Of a DNA stretch of 64,000 nucleotides, positions 51,857-60,712 are shown piece after piece (position 1 is the first letter of the stretch; every line of letters begins with the position of its first letter). The position numbers and the translations under genes are program-made. The notes beneath the pieces were generated by a model. The model saw only the letters and a list, made by a program, of their open reading frames with translations, was not told the DNA's origin and ran no database searches. The stretch is from contig NZ_JBBJLN010000007.1 of assembly GCF_037658235.1 (NCBI RefSeq), positions 62,001-126,000 of the forward strand, given 5' to 3'. The DNA is from Yunchengibacter salinarum (lineage in GTDB: Bacteria > Pseudomonadota > Alphaproteobacteria > Sphingomonadales > Kordiimonadaceae).

Positions 51857-52783
51857 TCAACTGGAAACAATCACCACGCCTTGCAGGCGCTCATAGCAGA
51901 TGCGCCGCATCAGGCGGGCGATTTCCCGGTAAAGCTGCCGGTGCGGGCTGTTACGGCGCCACGCCAGCACCACCTGCCGCCTGATCTGGCCGGTGTCGAT
52001 ATCCAGCACCGCCACATCGCTGCGCGGCTCGATCTCCGACTTCACATAAAGCGCGGGCAGAAAGGCCAGCCCCATGCCCATGCCGATCATCTGGCGCAGC
52101 GTATCAAGGCTGGTGCCTTCATAATCCCGCATCAAGTGGGCGCCGAAGCGATCCGCCAGCGTCTTCACCTGCTCGAAGAAGCGGTAGCGTTCCTCGATCG
52201 CCAGCAGCTTTTCGCCCTTCAGATCGGCGCCGGTGATGGATTTCTTCGCGCTCAACGGATGGTCCGGCGGGGCGGCGAGCCTCAAGGGTTCCTCGAACAG
52301 CGGATCATAGCTCAACTCCCCGGTGTCAAGGGGCAGGCTCACCAGGATCAAGTCATGGCGCCCGTCGATCAGCTTGTTTTCCAGATCGCTGGGCGTGTCT
52401 TCCCGCACATAAAGGCTGAGATTGGGATAGGCCGCGTGCAGATCGGTGATCACCTCCGGCAGGAAATAGGGGCCAAGCGTCGGCGGCACACCCAGGCGAT
52501 GCGTTCCCGCCGGACCATCGGAAGCGCTCCGCGCCCTGTCAATGAAAACGCCATATTCATGCAGCACGCTTTCGGCCTGCCCGATCAAGTCCCGCCCCAG
52601 GGCCGTGGGAATGGCGCCGCGCCGGGAGCGTTCCAGCAAGGTAACGGCAAGCGACTGTTCCAATGCGGAAATCTGCGCCGTCAGCGTGGGCTGGGATACG
52701 CCCAGGCGCTCCGCCGCGCCGCGAAAGCTGCCCGCCTTGGCCACGGTCAGAAAATACTTCATCTGACGGATGGTCGGCTCCAT
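51857..52783 (-). CDS. OxyR-like LysR family regulator lacking the redox cysteines
   Basis: 308 residues. N-terminal winged helix (IRQMKYFLTVAKAGSFRGAAERLGVSQ) and a periplasmic-binding-type effector domain. The stretch EGTSLDTLRQMIGMGMGLAFLPAL follows the OxyR pattern (TSLETLRNMVxxGxGxxLLPAL), but where OxyR has its two reactive Cys this protein has Tyr-Arg (EERYRFF) and Phe-Gly (DRFG); the only Cys is near the C-terminus. It should therefore sense something other than peroxide by disulfide. It diverges from the carbonic anhydrase and SulP genes, and ATAG-N7-CTAT lies just upstream. Start ATG 52783, with AGGAGGGG before it. Confidence 0.88.
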   Translation of the reverse strand: MEPTIRQMKYFLTVAKAGSFRGAAERLGVSQPTLTAQISALEQSLAVTLLERSRRGAIPTALGRDLIGQAESVLHEYGVFIDRARSASDGPAGTHRLGVPPTLGPYFLPEVITDLHAAYPNLSLYVREDTPSDLENKLIDGRHDLILVSLPLDTGELSYDPLFEEPLRLAAPPDHPLSAKKSITGADLKGEKLLAIEERYRFFEQVKTLADRFGAHLMRDYEGTSLDTLRQMIGMGMGLAFLPALYVKSEIEPRSDVAVLDIDTGQIRRQVVLAWRRNSPHRQLYREIARLMRRICYERLQGVVIVSS

Positions 52784-52793
52784 CACCCCTCCT

Positions 52794-52808
52794 ATAGCCA
52801 ACGGCTAT
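52794..52808. promoter_or_regulatory. OxyR-type half operator ATAG-N7-CTAT
   Basis: ATAGCCAACGGCTAT is a perfect palindrome with 6-base arms, in the form ATAG-N7-CTAT found in OxyR binding sites and with LysR T-N11-A character. It lies just upstream of the regulator's start, in the divergent promoter. Confidence 0.6.
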
Positions 52809-52924
52809 CAATAATTCTTCAAGACTTCTGTATCCTTGCACAGGACGGACACCATATCCACTGCATATGCTGAACCATACCGGGTCAGCCGACCGGCAAC
52901 CCCTGTACAAGAAAGAGGCCCGAC

Positions 52925-53584
52925 ATGGACAAGATCCTATCCGGCGTATCCCGCTTCCAGAAAGACGTATATCCCGAACATCAGGAACTGTTCGAGGAAC
53001 TGGCCAATGGCCAGGCGCCCGAAGCCCTGTTCCTCACATGCTCCGACAGCCGGGTGGACCCGAACATGATCACCCAGACCAAGCCGGGCGACCTGTTCAT
53101 CTGCCGCAATGCCGGCAATATCGTGCCGCCCCACCTGTTGCAGGGCGGCGGCATGACCGCCAGCATCGAATTTGGCGTGGCGGCCCTGAATGTGAAGCAT
53201 CTGATCGTCTGCGGCCATACGGATTGCGGCGCCATGAAAGGCGCCCTGAACCCCAATGGGCTGGATGCCCTGCCCCATGTGCGCGACTGGCTGAGCCACA
53301 GCTTCGCCGCCGTATCCGTGGTCAAGGAACTGAACACACCGGAAGATGAATTGCTCGACCGGCTGACCGAGCACAATGTTCTGCTGCAACTCCAGCACCT
53401 GCGCACGCACCCGGCGGTGGCGGCCAAACTGGCGACCGATGAACTGCAACTGCACGGCTGGGTTTACGACATTGAATCCGGCGAAGTGCGCGCCTATGAT
53501 TTCGACAGCCGCACCTGGCTGCCGCTGGGTGAGGCGGAGCGCATCAAGCATCATCTGGGTGACCATACCCACGCCGCCCAGTAA
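52925..53584 (+). CDS. Beta-class carbonic anhydrase
   Basis: Zinc enzyme interconverting carbon dioxide and bicarbonate. 219 residues. Zinc ligands Cys39 and Asp41 (CSDSR), His98 and Cys101 (GHTDCG), plus Arg43 of the catalytic dyad, are all present, as are FICRNAGNIVPP and ASIEFGVAAL. AAGAGG precedes the ATG. The SulP gene follows 45 bases later on the same strand, so they are probably one operon that supplies and traps bicarbonate. Confidence 0.95.
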   Translation: MDKILSGVSRFQKDVYPEHQELFEELANGQAPEALFLTCSDSRVDPNMITQTKPGDLFICRNAGNIVPPHLLQGGGMTASIEFGVAALNVKHLIVCGHTDCGAMKGALNPNGLDALPHVRDWLSHSFAAVSVVKELNTPEDELLDRLTEHNVLLQLQHLRTHPAVAAKLATDELQLHGWVYDIESGEVRAYDFDSRTWLPLGEAERIKHHLGDHTHAAQ

Positions 53585-53629
53585 ATCGCTCCTACCCCAG
53601 TAATCCGCCATTCCCCAGGAGTGACACGT

Positions 53630-55291
53630 ATGAAACTGTTGGATTTTTCCAATCTGCGCGGCGATATTTTCGGGGGCATCACAGTGGCCGTCGTGGCCCT
53701 GCCGCTGGCCCTCGCGCTTGGCGTGGCGTCCGGCGCGGGGCCGATCGCAGGCATGTACGGCGCCATCATTGTGGGCTTTTTCGCCGCCCTGTTCGGCGGC
53801 ACACCCACCAACATCACCGGCCCCACCGGGCCAATGGTGGTGGTTTTCGGCGGCCTTTACGCGGCCTTTTCCGGGCGGCCCGACCTGGCCTTTACCGCCG
53901 TGGTGCTGGCCGGCCTGATTCAGATCGCCATGGGCGCCTTCAAGGTGGGGGAATATATCCGCCTGGTGCCCTATCCGGTGATTTCCGGCTTCATGACCGG
54001 CATCGGCGTCATCATCATCATCCTGCAATTCGGTCGCCTGCTGGGCCATGAAGCGCCTCCGGGCGTGCTGGGCGCCCTGGGGGCCCTGCCCGCGGCTGTG
54101 GCCGACATCAATATGGGTGCGCTGGCTGTAGGCGCCGTCACGCTAGCCGTGATTTTCACCTGGCCGATGAAATGGGGGAAATATTTCCCCGCCCCGCTGG
54201 CGGCCCTGTTCGCGGGCGTGCTGGCCAGCATGGTCATTCCCGGCGGTGCGCCGATTCTGGGGGATATCCCCAGCGGCTTACCCAGCTTCCACATGCCCAT
54301 GTTTGAAGCCGACGCCATGACAAAGGTGATCGAGGCCGCGGTGGTTCTGGCCCTGCTGGGCGCCATTGACAGCCTGCTCACCTCTCTGGTGGCGGACAAC
54401 ATGACCCGCACCCGGCACGAATCCAACCGGGAGCTGTTCGGCCAGGGCATCGGCAATACACTGGCGGGCCTGTTCGGGGCCGTTCCCAGTGCCGGGGCCA
54501 CCATGCGCACGGTGGTAAACATCCGCACCGGCGGTCGGACCAACCTGTCCGGCATCATCCATGCCCTCGTGCTGTTCCTGATCGTCATTGCCCTTGGTCC
54601 GCTGGCCGCCAAAATCCCCCATGCGGCACTGGCGGGCATTCTGGTCAAGGTGGGCTATGACATCATTGACTGGAACTATCTCAAGCGCGCCCACAAGGGC
54701 CCGCGGCTGGACCTGATCCTGATGGCGTTGGTGCTGGGCATCACCGTTTTCGTGGACCTGATCACCGCCGTGGCCGCTGGTGTGGTTCTGGCGGCACTGG
54801 CCTTTATCCAGCAGCTCGCCAAATCCCAGCTTGAGGAAATCATGCAGGCTCGCGGCGCCATGGACGACCCGGAAGAAATCGCCGAGGTGGAAAAGTCCAA
54901 TGGCCGGATCAACCTGTTTTCCTTTGGCGGCCCGCTGAGCTTCGGCGCGGCGGCGGACATCAGCCACCGTCTGCGGGAAGAGGTGAAGTACCATGAAAAG
55001 GTCATGGTGCTGGATTTCTCCCGCGTGCCCTTCATGGATGTGTCGGCGGCCAACGCTGTGGAAACCATTGCCCGCGATGCCCATGAAGCCGGGAAATGGG
55101 TCTTTCTGGCTGGCACCAATGAAAAAGTCCGCGCCGTACTGGCCGGCTTGGGATCGGACCATCACATTCCCTCGGACGGCTATTTCGACACACGCCTTGA
55201 AGCCCTGAAGCACGCCAACAAGGTGCTTGCCAAGGATGACGCCGAAAATGGCACGGACCCGTCGGATGGACAGCCGGCACCTGCCACCTGA
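53630..55291 (+). CDS. SulP (SLC26) family anion transporter with STAS domain
   Basis: 553 residues. About the first 410 residues are transmembrane, starting with NLRGDIFGGITVAVVALPLALALGVASGAGP (SulP motif), and ending with TNLSGIIHALVLFLI and FVDLITAVAAGVV. A C-terminal STAS domain (about 430-530: LSFGAAADISHRL, VMVLDFSRVPFMDVSAANAVETI) regulates transport. The carbonic anhydrase next door makes bicarbonate the best guess for substrate, although sulfate is not excluded. AGGAG lies before ATG 53630; a GTG nine bases earlier is less likely. Confidence 0.92.
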   Translation: MKLLDFSNLRGDIFGGITVAVVALPLALALGVASGAGPIAGMYGAIIVGFFAALFGGTPTNITGPTGPMVVVFGGLYAAFSGRPDLAFTAVVLAGLIQIAMGAFKVGEYIRLVPYPVISGFMTGIGVIIIILQFGRLLGHEAPPGVLGALGALPAAVADINMGALAVGAVTLAVIFTWPMKWGKYFPAPLAALFAGVLASMVIPGGAPILGDIPSGLPSFHMPMFEADAMTKVIEAAVVLALLGAIDSLLTSLVADNMTRTRHESNRELFGQGIGNTLAGLFGAVPSAGATMRTVVNIRTGGRTNLSGIIHALVLFLIVIALGPLAAKIPHAALAGILVKVGYDIIDWNYLKRAHKGPRLDLILMALVLGITVFVDLITAVAAGVVLAALAFIQQLAKSQLEEIMQARGAMDDPEEIAEVEKSNGRINLFSFGGPLSFGAAADISHRLREEVKYHEKVMVLDFSRVPFMDVSAANAVETIARDAHEAGKWVFLAGTNEKVRAVLAGLGSDHHIPSDGYFDTRLEALKHANKVLAKDDAENGTDPSDGQPAPAT

Positions 55292-55298
55292 TGAAATA

Positions 55299-55331
55299 AG
55301 GGCGGCCCGGATGGGCCGCCCTTTCTTTTTT
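55299..55331 (+). terminator. Rho-independent terminator after the SulP gene
   Basis: AGGGCGGCCC pairs with GGGCCGCCCT around a GGAT loop, followed by a T-rich tract. The repeat copy C begins directly after it. Confidence 0.92.
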
Positions 55332-55590
55332 TTGATTTCACGCTTGGGCGCTGACGCGCCCCGCTCCAAATGGGCGCCGCACGAGCGGCGGGCCACGCTT
55401 GTGGCCTCCGCTCATCCCGCGCAGTGGCGGGATGGCGGTAGAAGCAACGTCCGGGGGTGTTTACCGCTCACGCAAGCGTGCTGCGCACGCGCTCCGCGAG
55501 GGCGCCGCACTGGCGGCGGGCCACGGTCGCGGCCTCCGCTCATCCCGCGTTTGGCTGGATGGCGGTAGGAGCGACGCCGGTATGGGGTGT
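55331..55590 (+). repeat. Dispersed structured repeat, copy C (two units)
   Basis: Unit 1 (55331-55445) starts TTTGATTTCACGC and has GGCCACGCTTGTGGCC (55391-55406) and CATCCCGC/GCGGGATG (55413-55434), then GGCGGTAGAAGCAACG. Unit 2 (about 55460-55590) starts TTACCGCTCACGC with stem GCGTGC-TGC-GCACGC (55476-55490), GGCCACGGTCGCGGCC, and GGCGGTAGGAGCGACGCCGG. Not coding. Confidence 0.85.
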
Positions 55591-55594
55591 GGGT

Positions 55595-56113
55595 CTAAAA
55601 CGGGATTTCGTCGTCCAGATCGTCATGGCCGCCACGGCCACCGCCCTGGGAACCACCCTGGGCGCCACCTTGAGGGCCACCCTGGGCGCCGCCATAATCA
55701 CCGGCGCCATAGCCCGGATCGCCCTGAAAACCGCCGCCGGCATCACCGCCGCCACCGCCGCCCTTACTGTCCAGCATGGTCAGCTCGCCGCGGAATTTCT
55801 GCAACACAATCTCGGTGGAATAGCGGTCCTGCCCGCTCTGGTCGGTCCATTTCCGGGTCTGCAACTGGCCTTCGATATAGACCTTGGACCCCTTGCGCAG
55901 ATAATTCTGCGCCACCTTGGCCAGATTGTCATTGAAGATCACCACCCGGTGCCATTCCGTCCGCTCCCGGCGTTCGCCGGTATTGCGGTCGCGCCATGTC
56001 TCCGACGTGGCCACGGCCAAATTGACCACCGGGCTGCCATCGTTCAGGCTGCGCACGTCCGGGTCCCGCCCCAGATTGCCCACGATGATCACCTTGTTCA
56101 CGCTCCCTGCCAT
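55595..56113 (-). CDS. ssb: Single-stranded DNA-binding protein
   Basis: Coats single-stranded DNA in replication, repair and recombination. 172 residues: OB fold (SVNKVIIVGNLGRDPDVR, AVATSETWRD, EWHRVVIFN, GSKVYIEGQLQTRKW), then a Gly/Gln-rich linker and the acidic tail DDLDDEIPF that recruits partners. It converges on the repeat copy C and lies opposite to uvrA, a common ssb-uvrA pairing, here separated by one gene. Confidence 0.97.
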   Translation of the reverse strand: MAGSVNKVIIVGNLGRDPDVRSLNDGSPVVNLAVATSETWRDRNTGERRERTEWHRVVIFNDNLAKVAQNYLRKGSKVYIEGQLQTRKWTDQSGQDRYSTEIVLQKFRGELTMLDSKGGGGGGDAGGGFQGDPGYGAGDYGGAQGGPQGGAQGGSQGGGRGGHDDLDDEIPF

Positions 56114-56302
56114 AATAATCGCCTTTTCTTCTCCGGGGATGGGCTCATGGTTTCGCGCACTCTAGACCAAGCCATGTTCCCCACACAATGACCGTTTTGG
56201 TGCCTGCGTGCCGGGCCAGGGATAAACCAAAAGCCGGTTGGGTTCGCGCGGTGTGCCGGGTATGCTGCCACCAAGCGCCCTCTTGCCAACGGGAGAGAGA
56301 CC

Positions 56303-56860
56303 ATGCGCCGCCTGGCCATCCATACCGCGCTGATGCTTGTCGTGGCCGCCGTGTTCCCGCCCGCCGGGCCGGGTGCGTTTGGCCAGCAGGCCGAGTCCGA
56401 AACACGCCGGGGCTGCGCCGGGCAGGACGGCTTCCACGCCTTCGATTTCTGGCTCGGCACCTGGGATGTGACAAGCTGGCAGGACAACAAACCCCAGGGC
56501 CGCAACCATATCCGCGCCCTGGAAGATCACTGCCTGATCATGGAACAATGGCAGGGCAAGGGGGGCTCGTCAGGCCGGTCCATCAATTATTACAACCCCG
56601 TCAGCGATCAGTGGCGGCAGGTCTGGATATCGGCGCAGGCCTATGCCATCGACATCACAGGCGGCTGGCGGGACGGCGCCATGCGCCTGACCGGCAGCAT
56701 ATGGTATTACACGTCGGGCAGGCAGCGCCCCTTCCGGGGCATCTGGACCCCGCAAGCCGACGGCAGCGTGCGCCAGCGGTTCGAGCAGAAAGCCGATGAC
56801 GGCGGGGATTGGCAGGTCTGGTTCGATGGCCGCTACACGCCCGCCAAGGCGGCGGAATAA
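56303..56860 (+). CDS. Exported hypothetical protein (DUF1579-like)
   Basis: 185 residues with a signal peptide (LAIHTALMLVVAAVFPP, ending FGQQ). The mature part reads FHAFDFWLGTWDVTSWQ, HCLIMEQWQGKGG, SINYYNPVSDQWRQVW and RFEQKADDGGDWQVWFDGRY. The FDFWLGxW start resembles DUF1579-type beta-rich proteins. Function unknown. GGGAGAGA precedes the ATG. Confidence 0.75.
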   Translation: MRRLAIHTALMLVVAAVFPPAGPGAFGQQAESETRRGCAGQDGFHAFDFWLGTWDVTSWQDNKPQGRNHIRALEDHCLIMEQWQGKGGSSGRSINYYNPVSDQWRQVWISAQAYAIDITGGWRDGAMRLTGSIWYYTSGRQRPFRGIWTPQADGSVRQRFEQKADDGGDWQVWFDGRYTPAKAAE

Positions 56861-57025
56861 GCCCAGGGCGGCGACTCTGGCCCGACCGGGCCGGATCATC
56901 GAACGCCCGCGCGCCGCGAAGCCCTTGGCCCGGCGCCGCTTATGGCTTTCACCTTGACGCGCCCCCTGCCCGCGACACATCAAAGCCTGTCAAACTCATC
57001 CCTCACCCATAAGGGCACCTGACTT

Positions 57026-59890
57026 ATGCTGACACAGATTTCCGTGCGCGGGGCACGCGAACACAATCTGAAATCCGTGGATGTGGATCTGCCACGGGAC
57101 AGCCTTGTGGTGGTCACGGGGCTCAGCGGGTCCGGCAAGTCATCGCTGGCCTTCGACACCATCTATGCCGAAGGGCAGCGCCGCTATGTGGAATCGCTCA
57201 GCGCCTATGCCCGCCAGTTTCTGGAAATGATGCAGAAACCGGACATGGACCATATCGAGGGCCTGTCCCCCGCCATTTCCATCGAACAGAAGACCACCAG
57301 CAAGAACCCCCGCTCCACCGTGGGCACGGTGACGGAAATCTACGACTATATGCGGCTGCTGTGGGCGCGGGTGGGGGTACCCTATTCCCCGGCGACCGGC
57401 CTGCCGATCGAAAGCCAGACCGTCAGCCAGATGGTGGACCGGGTGCTGGCGCTGGGCGACGGCACGCGGCTTTACCTGATGGCGCCCTATGTGCGGGGCC
57501 GCAAGGGGGAATATCGCAAGGACTTTCAGGAACTGCGCAAGAAAGGCTTTCAGCGCGTCAAGGTGGACGGCACCCTGTACCAGATCGAGGACGTGCCGGA
57601 CCTGGACAAGAAACGCAAGCACGATATCGACGTGGTGGTGGACCGGCTGGTGGTGAAGGACGGCATTAAGCAGCGCCTGACCGACAGCGTGGAAACCGCC
57701 CTTTCCCTGTCCGATGGCCTGCTGGCGGTGGAAACCGCCCCGCGTGAGGGCGACGGGGAACGGCATCTGATGTCCGCCAAGTTCGCCTGCCCGGTTTCCG
57801 GCTTCACCATTGAGGAGATCGAGCCGCGCCTGTTTTCCTTCAACAACCCCTTTGGCGCCTGCCCGGTCTGCGATGGGCTGGGCGCCCGTATGCATTTCGA
57901 GCCGGACCTGGTGGTGCCGGATGGCAGCCGCTCCATCGCCAGGGGGGCGCTGGCGCCCTGGTCCAACAAGGGCACGCAGAACCCCTCCCCCTTTTACGGG
58001 CAGGCGCTCAAGGCGGTGGCGGAGCATCTGGACATTTCGCTGGACACCCCCTGGCAGGACCTGCCGGACTCCGCCCGCCACGCCATTCTGTACGGGACGG
58101 GATCGGAGTCGGTGCGCATCCTGTACAAGGACGGCAAACGCCGATTCGAGGTGAACAAGCCCTTTGAAGGCGTCATTCCCAACATCACCCGCCGCTGGCG
58201 GGAAACGGAAAGCAACTGGGTGCGCGATGAACTGGACAAATATCAGGCCAGCGCCCCCTGCGACGCCTGCGGCGGTCACCGCCTGAAACCCGAAGCGCTG
58301 GCCGTGAAGGTGGACGGGCGCCATATCGGCGAAATCACCGAACTGTCGGTCAGGGCGGCCCATCGCTGGTTCACCGATGTGGCGGACAATCTGGGGCCCA
58401 ACCAGCGCACCATCGCGGACAAGGTACTGAAGGAAATCAATGAACGGCTCGGCTTTCTTGTCAGCGTGGGGCTGGATTATCTCACCCTGTCCCGTGCATC
58501 GGGCACGCTGTCCGGCGGGGAAAGCCAGCGTATCCGGCTGGCCAGCCAGATCGGGTCCGGGCTGACCGGCGTGCTCTATGTGCTGGATGAGCCCAGCATC
58601 GGCCTGCACCAGCGGGACAATGACCGGCTGCTCGCCACGCTCAGAAATCTGCGCGATCTGGGCAATACGGTGATCGTGGTGGAGCATGACGAGGACGCCA
58701 TCCGCGCCGCCGACCATGTGATCGACATGGGGCCGGGCGCGGGGGAACACGGCGGCCAGGTGGTGGCCGAAGGCACGCCGGAAACCATCATGGCCAGCGA
58801 AAACAGCCTGACCGGCCAGTATCTGACGGGCCGTCGCGCCGTCCCCCTGCCCGCCCGGCGGCGCCCGCCGCGCAAGACCCACATGGTCAGCGTGGAAGGG
58901 GCCAGCGGCAACAATCTGAAGGATGTGACGGCAAGCCTGCCGCTGGGCCTGATGAGCTGCGTTACCGGGGTCAGCGGGTCCGGCAAATCCACCCTGATCG
59001 TTGAGACACTGTACAAGGCGCTGGCACGGGATCTGAACGGCGCCCGCGCCATGCCCGCCCCCCACAAGCGGATCAAGGGCCTGAACAAGCTGGACAAGGT
59101 GGTGGATATCGACCAGAGCCCCATTGGCCGCACGCCCCGTTCCAACCCGGCCACCTATACGGGCTGCTTCACCCCGATCCGGGAATGGTTCGCCGGGCTG
59201 CCGGAAGCGCAGGCCCGCGGCTACAAGGCGGGGCGCTTTTCCTTCAATGTGAAGGGCGGACGCTGCGAAGCCTGCCAGGGCGACGGCGTGCTGAAGATCG
59301 AAATGCACTTCCTGCCCGATGTCTATGTGGCCTGCGATCAGTGCGAAGGCGCCCGCTATAACCGGGAAACGCTGGAAATCCGCTATCGCGGCAAGTCCAT
59401 CGCGGATGTGCTGGACATGACCGTGGAAGACGGGCTGGACTTCTTCAAGGCCGTGCCCGCCATACGCCAGAAGCTGGAAATGCTGGACCGGGTGGGCCTG
59501 TCCTATATCCGCATCGGCCAGCAGGCCACCACCCTGTCCGGCGGGGAGGCGCAGCGGGTCAAGCTGGCCAAGGAGTTGAGCAAGCGCGCCACCGGCAAAA
59601 CGCTCTATATTCTGGACGAGCCCACAACCGGCCTGCATTTCGAGGATGTGCGCCGCCTTCTGGAAGTGCTGCAAGCCCTGGTGGATCAGGGCAATACGGT
59701 GCTGGTGATCGAGCATAATCTGGAAGTGATCAAAACCGCCGACTGGCTGATCGACCTTGGCCCCGACGGCGGCGACGGCGGCGGCGAGATCGTCGCCACC
59801 GGCACCCCCGAAGCCGTGGCGGACACCCCCCGCAGCATCACCGGCCAATATCTGAAGGGCATCCTCGCCCGCCACAAGGCGGCGGAGTGA
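57026..59890 (+). CDS. uvrA: Excinuclease ABC subunit A
   Basis: Damage-recognition ATPase of nucleotide excision repair. 954 residues. Two ABC modules: Walker A motifs GLSGSGKSSL (about 32-41) and GVSGSGKSTL (about 650), signatures LSGGESQRIRLA and LSGGEAQRVKLA. Zinc sites are CPVCDGLG, CDACGGH and CEACQGDG with CDQCEGARY. It ends near a hairpin at 59901-59942. Confidence 0.98.
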   Translation: MLTQISVRGAREHNLKSVDVDLPRDSLVVVTGLSGSGKSSLAFDTIYAEGQRRYVESLSAYARQFLEMMQKPDMDHIEGLSPAISIEQKTTSKNPRSTVGTVTEIYDYMRLLWARVGVPYSPATGLPIESQTVSQMVDRVLALGDGTRLYLMAPYVRGRKGEYRKDFQELRKKGFQRVKVDGTLYQIEDVPDLDKKRKHDIDVVVDRLVVKDGIKQRLTDSVETALSLSDGLLAVETAPREGDGERHLMSAKFACPVSGFTIEEIEPRLFSFNNPFGACPVCDGLGARMHFEPDLVVPDGSRSIARGALAPWSNKGTQNPSPFYGQALKAVAEHLDISLDTPWQDLPDSARHAILYGTGSESVRILYKDGKRRFEVNKPFEGVIPNITRRWRETESNWVRDELDKYQASAPCDACGGHRLKPEALAVKVDGRHIGEITELSVRAAHRWFTDVADNLGPNQRTIADKVLKEINERLGFLVSVGLDYLTLSRASGTLSGGESQRIRLASQIGSGLTGVLYVLDEPSIGLHQRDNDRLLATLRNLRDLGNTVIVVEHDEDAIRAADHVIDMGPGAGEHGGQVVAEGTPETIMASENSLTGQYLTGRRAVPLPARRRPPRKTHMVSVEGASGNNLKDVTASLPLGLMSCVTGVSGSGKSTLIVETLYKALARDLNGARAMPAPHKRIKGLNKLDKVVDIDQSPIGRTPRSNPATYTGCFTPIREWFAGLPEAQARGYKAGRFSFNVKGGRCEACQGDGVLKIEMHFLPDVYVACDQCEGARYNRETLEIRYRGKSIADVLDMTVEDGLDFFKAVPAIRQKLEMLDRVGLSYIRIGQQATTLSGGEAQRVKLAKELSKRATGKTLYILDEPTTGLHFEDVRRLLEVLQALVDQGNTVLVIEHNLEVIKTADWLIDLGPDGGDGGGEIVATGTPEAVADTPRSITGQYLKGILARHKAAE

Positions 59891-59900
59891 CGCGCACACG

Positions 59901-59942
59901 CCCCCCGTGCTAAACTGGCCATACGCGAAACAGCACGGGGGG
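59901..59942 (+). other. Hairpin overlapping the ribosome site of the next gene
   Basis: CCCCCCGTGCT (59901-59911) and AGCACGGGGGG (59932-59942) are perfect 11-base inverted repeats with a 20-base loop. The right arm is the G-rich site (GGGGGGAG) before the ATG at 59953, so the stem could hide it. No T run follows, so it is not a clear terminator. Confidence 0.6.
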
Positions 59943-59952
59943 AGATCGGGTG

Positions 59953-60642
59953 ATGCTGAAAACGCTCTATCGGGCCTTTGCCGGCCTTGGATCACTGACC
60001 ATCTGGGCGGCTTTCATCTGGGGCTGGCGGCATGATCCAATGGGGCCGGTCTCTGCGGTCTGGGTCAATCTGGCGCTTTATGGCGGCTTTATCGCCGTTC
60101 ATATGGCGATGATCACCCCGGCCTTCAAGAAAACCCTGTATGGCGACCGGCGCGGCGGCGGGCTGGAACGGCGTATCTTCGTCAGCGTGGCCGTCCTTAC
60201 CTGGCTGGCGCTGCTGTATTTTCACCAGCCCCTGCCCGGCCCGGCCCCGGACCTGCCCGCGCCTTTGCGCTTTGTGGGGCTGACCCTGTCGCTTGCGGGC
60301 TTCATGGCCTTTACCGGCGGCGCAAGTCAGGACCAGATAGACCGCCTTATCGGCACGCCGGGCCACGAGATCAGCCACAGCCATGATGACAGCACCCCGC
60401 TGATGGACAAAGGCGCCTATGGCCGGGTGCGCCACCCCATGTATGCCGGAGCGGTGGTGGCCACGCTGTCCAGCATTCTGATGCACCCCAATGCGGCCCA
60501 GGCATTCTGGGCGGTACTGGTCAGCCTGACCTTCATCCTGTTTATCCCGATCGAGGAACGCCAGCTTCTCAAAGCGCGCGGGGACGCCTATCGGCAGTAT
60601 CGGGAAAAGGTCCGCTGGCGGCTGTTTCCGGGCCTTTGGTGA
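59953..60642 (+). CDS. ICMT-like membrane methyltransferase
   Basis: 229 residues with about five membrane helices. The C-terminal motif GAYGRVRHPMYAGAVVATL and the ending IPIEERQLLKARGDAYRQY match the isoprenylcysteine carboxyl methyltransferase / phospholipid methyltransferase group. Substrate unknown; bacteria lack prenylated CAAX proteins, so a lipid is more likely. GTG at 59950 is an alternative start. It follows uvrA after 62 bases. Confidence 0.78.
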   Translation: MLKTLYRAFAGLGSLTIWAAFIWGWRHDPMGPVSAVWVNLALYGGFIAVHMAMITPAFKKTLYGDRRGGGLERRIFVSVAVLTWLALLYFHQPLPGPAPDLPAPLRFVGLTLSLAGFMAFTGGASQDQIDRLIGTPGHEISHSHDDSTPLMDKGAYGRVRHPMYAGAVVATLSSILMHPNAAQAFWAVLVSLTFILFIPIEERQLLKARGDAYRQYREKVRWRLFPGLW

Positions 60643-60712
60643 ACGCCGCCTTACGGGTGCCACGATCACCGGCAAGGCTACCCAACCGCCACATCATCCG
60701 GGAGTGAAAGCC

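Noticed and set aside
57140..59995. A 951-codon open frame on the strand opposite uvrA, and similar long antisense frames opposite other genes
   Set aside because: High GC at third positions keeps the antisense strand free of stops. The encoded residues (Gln/Gly/His-rich) resemble no protein, and uvrA on the other strand is unambiguous.
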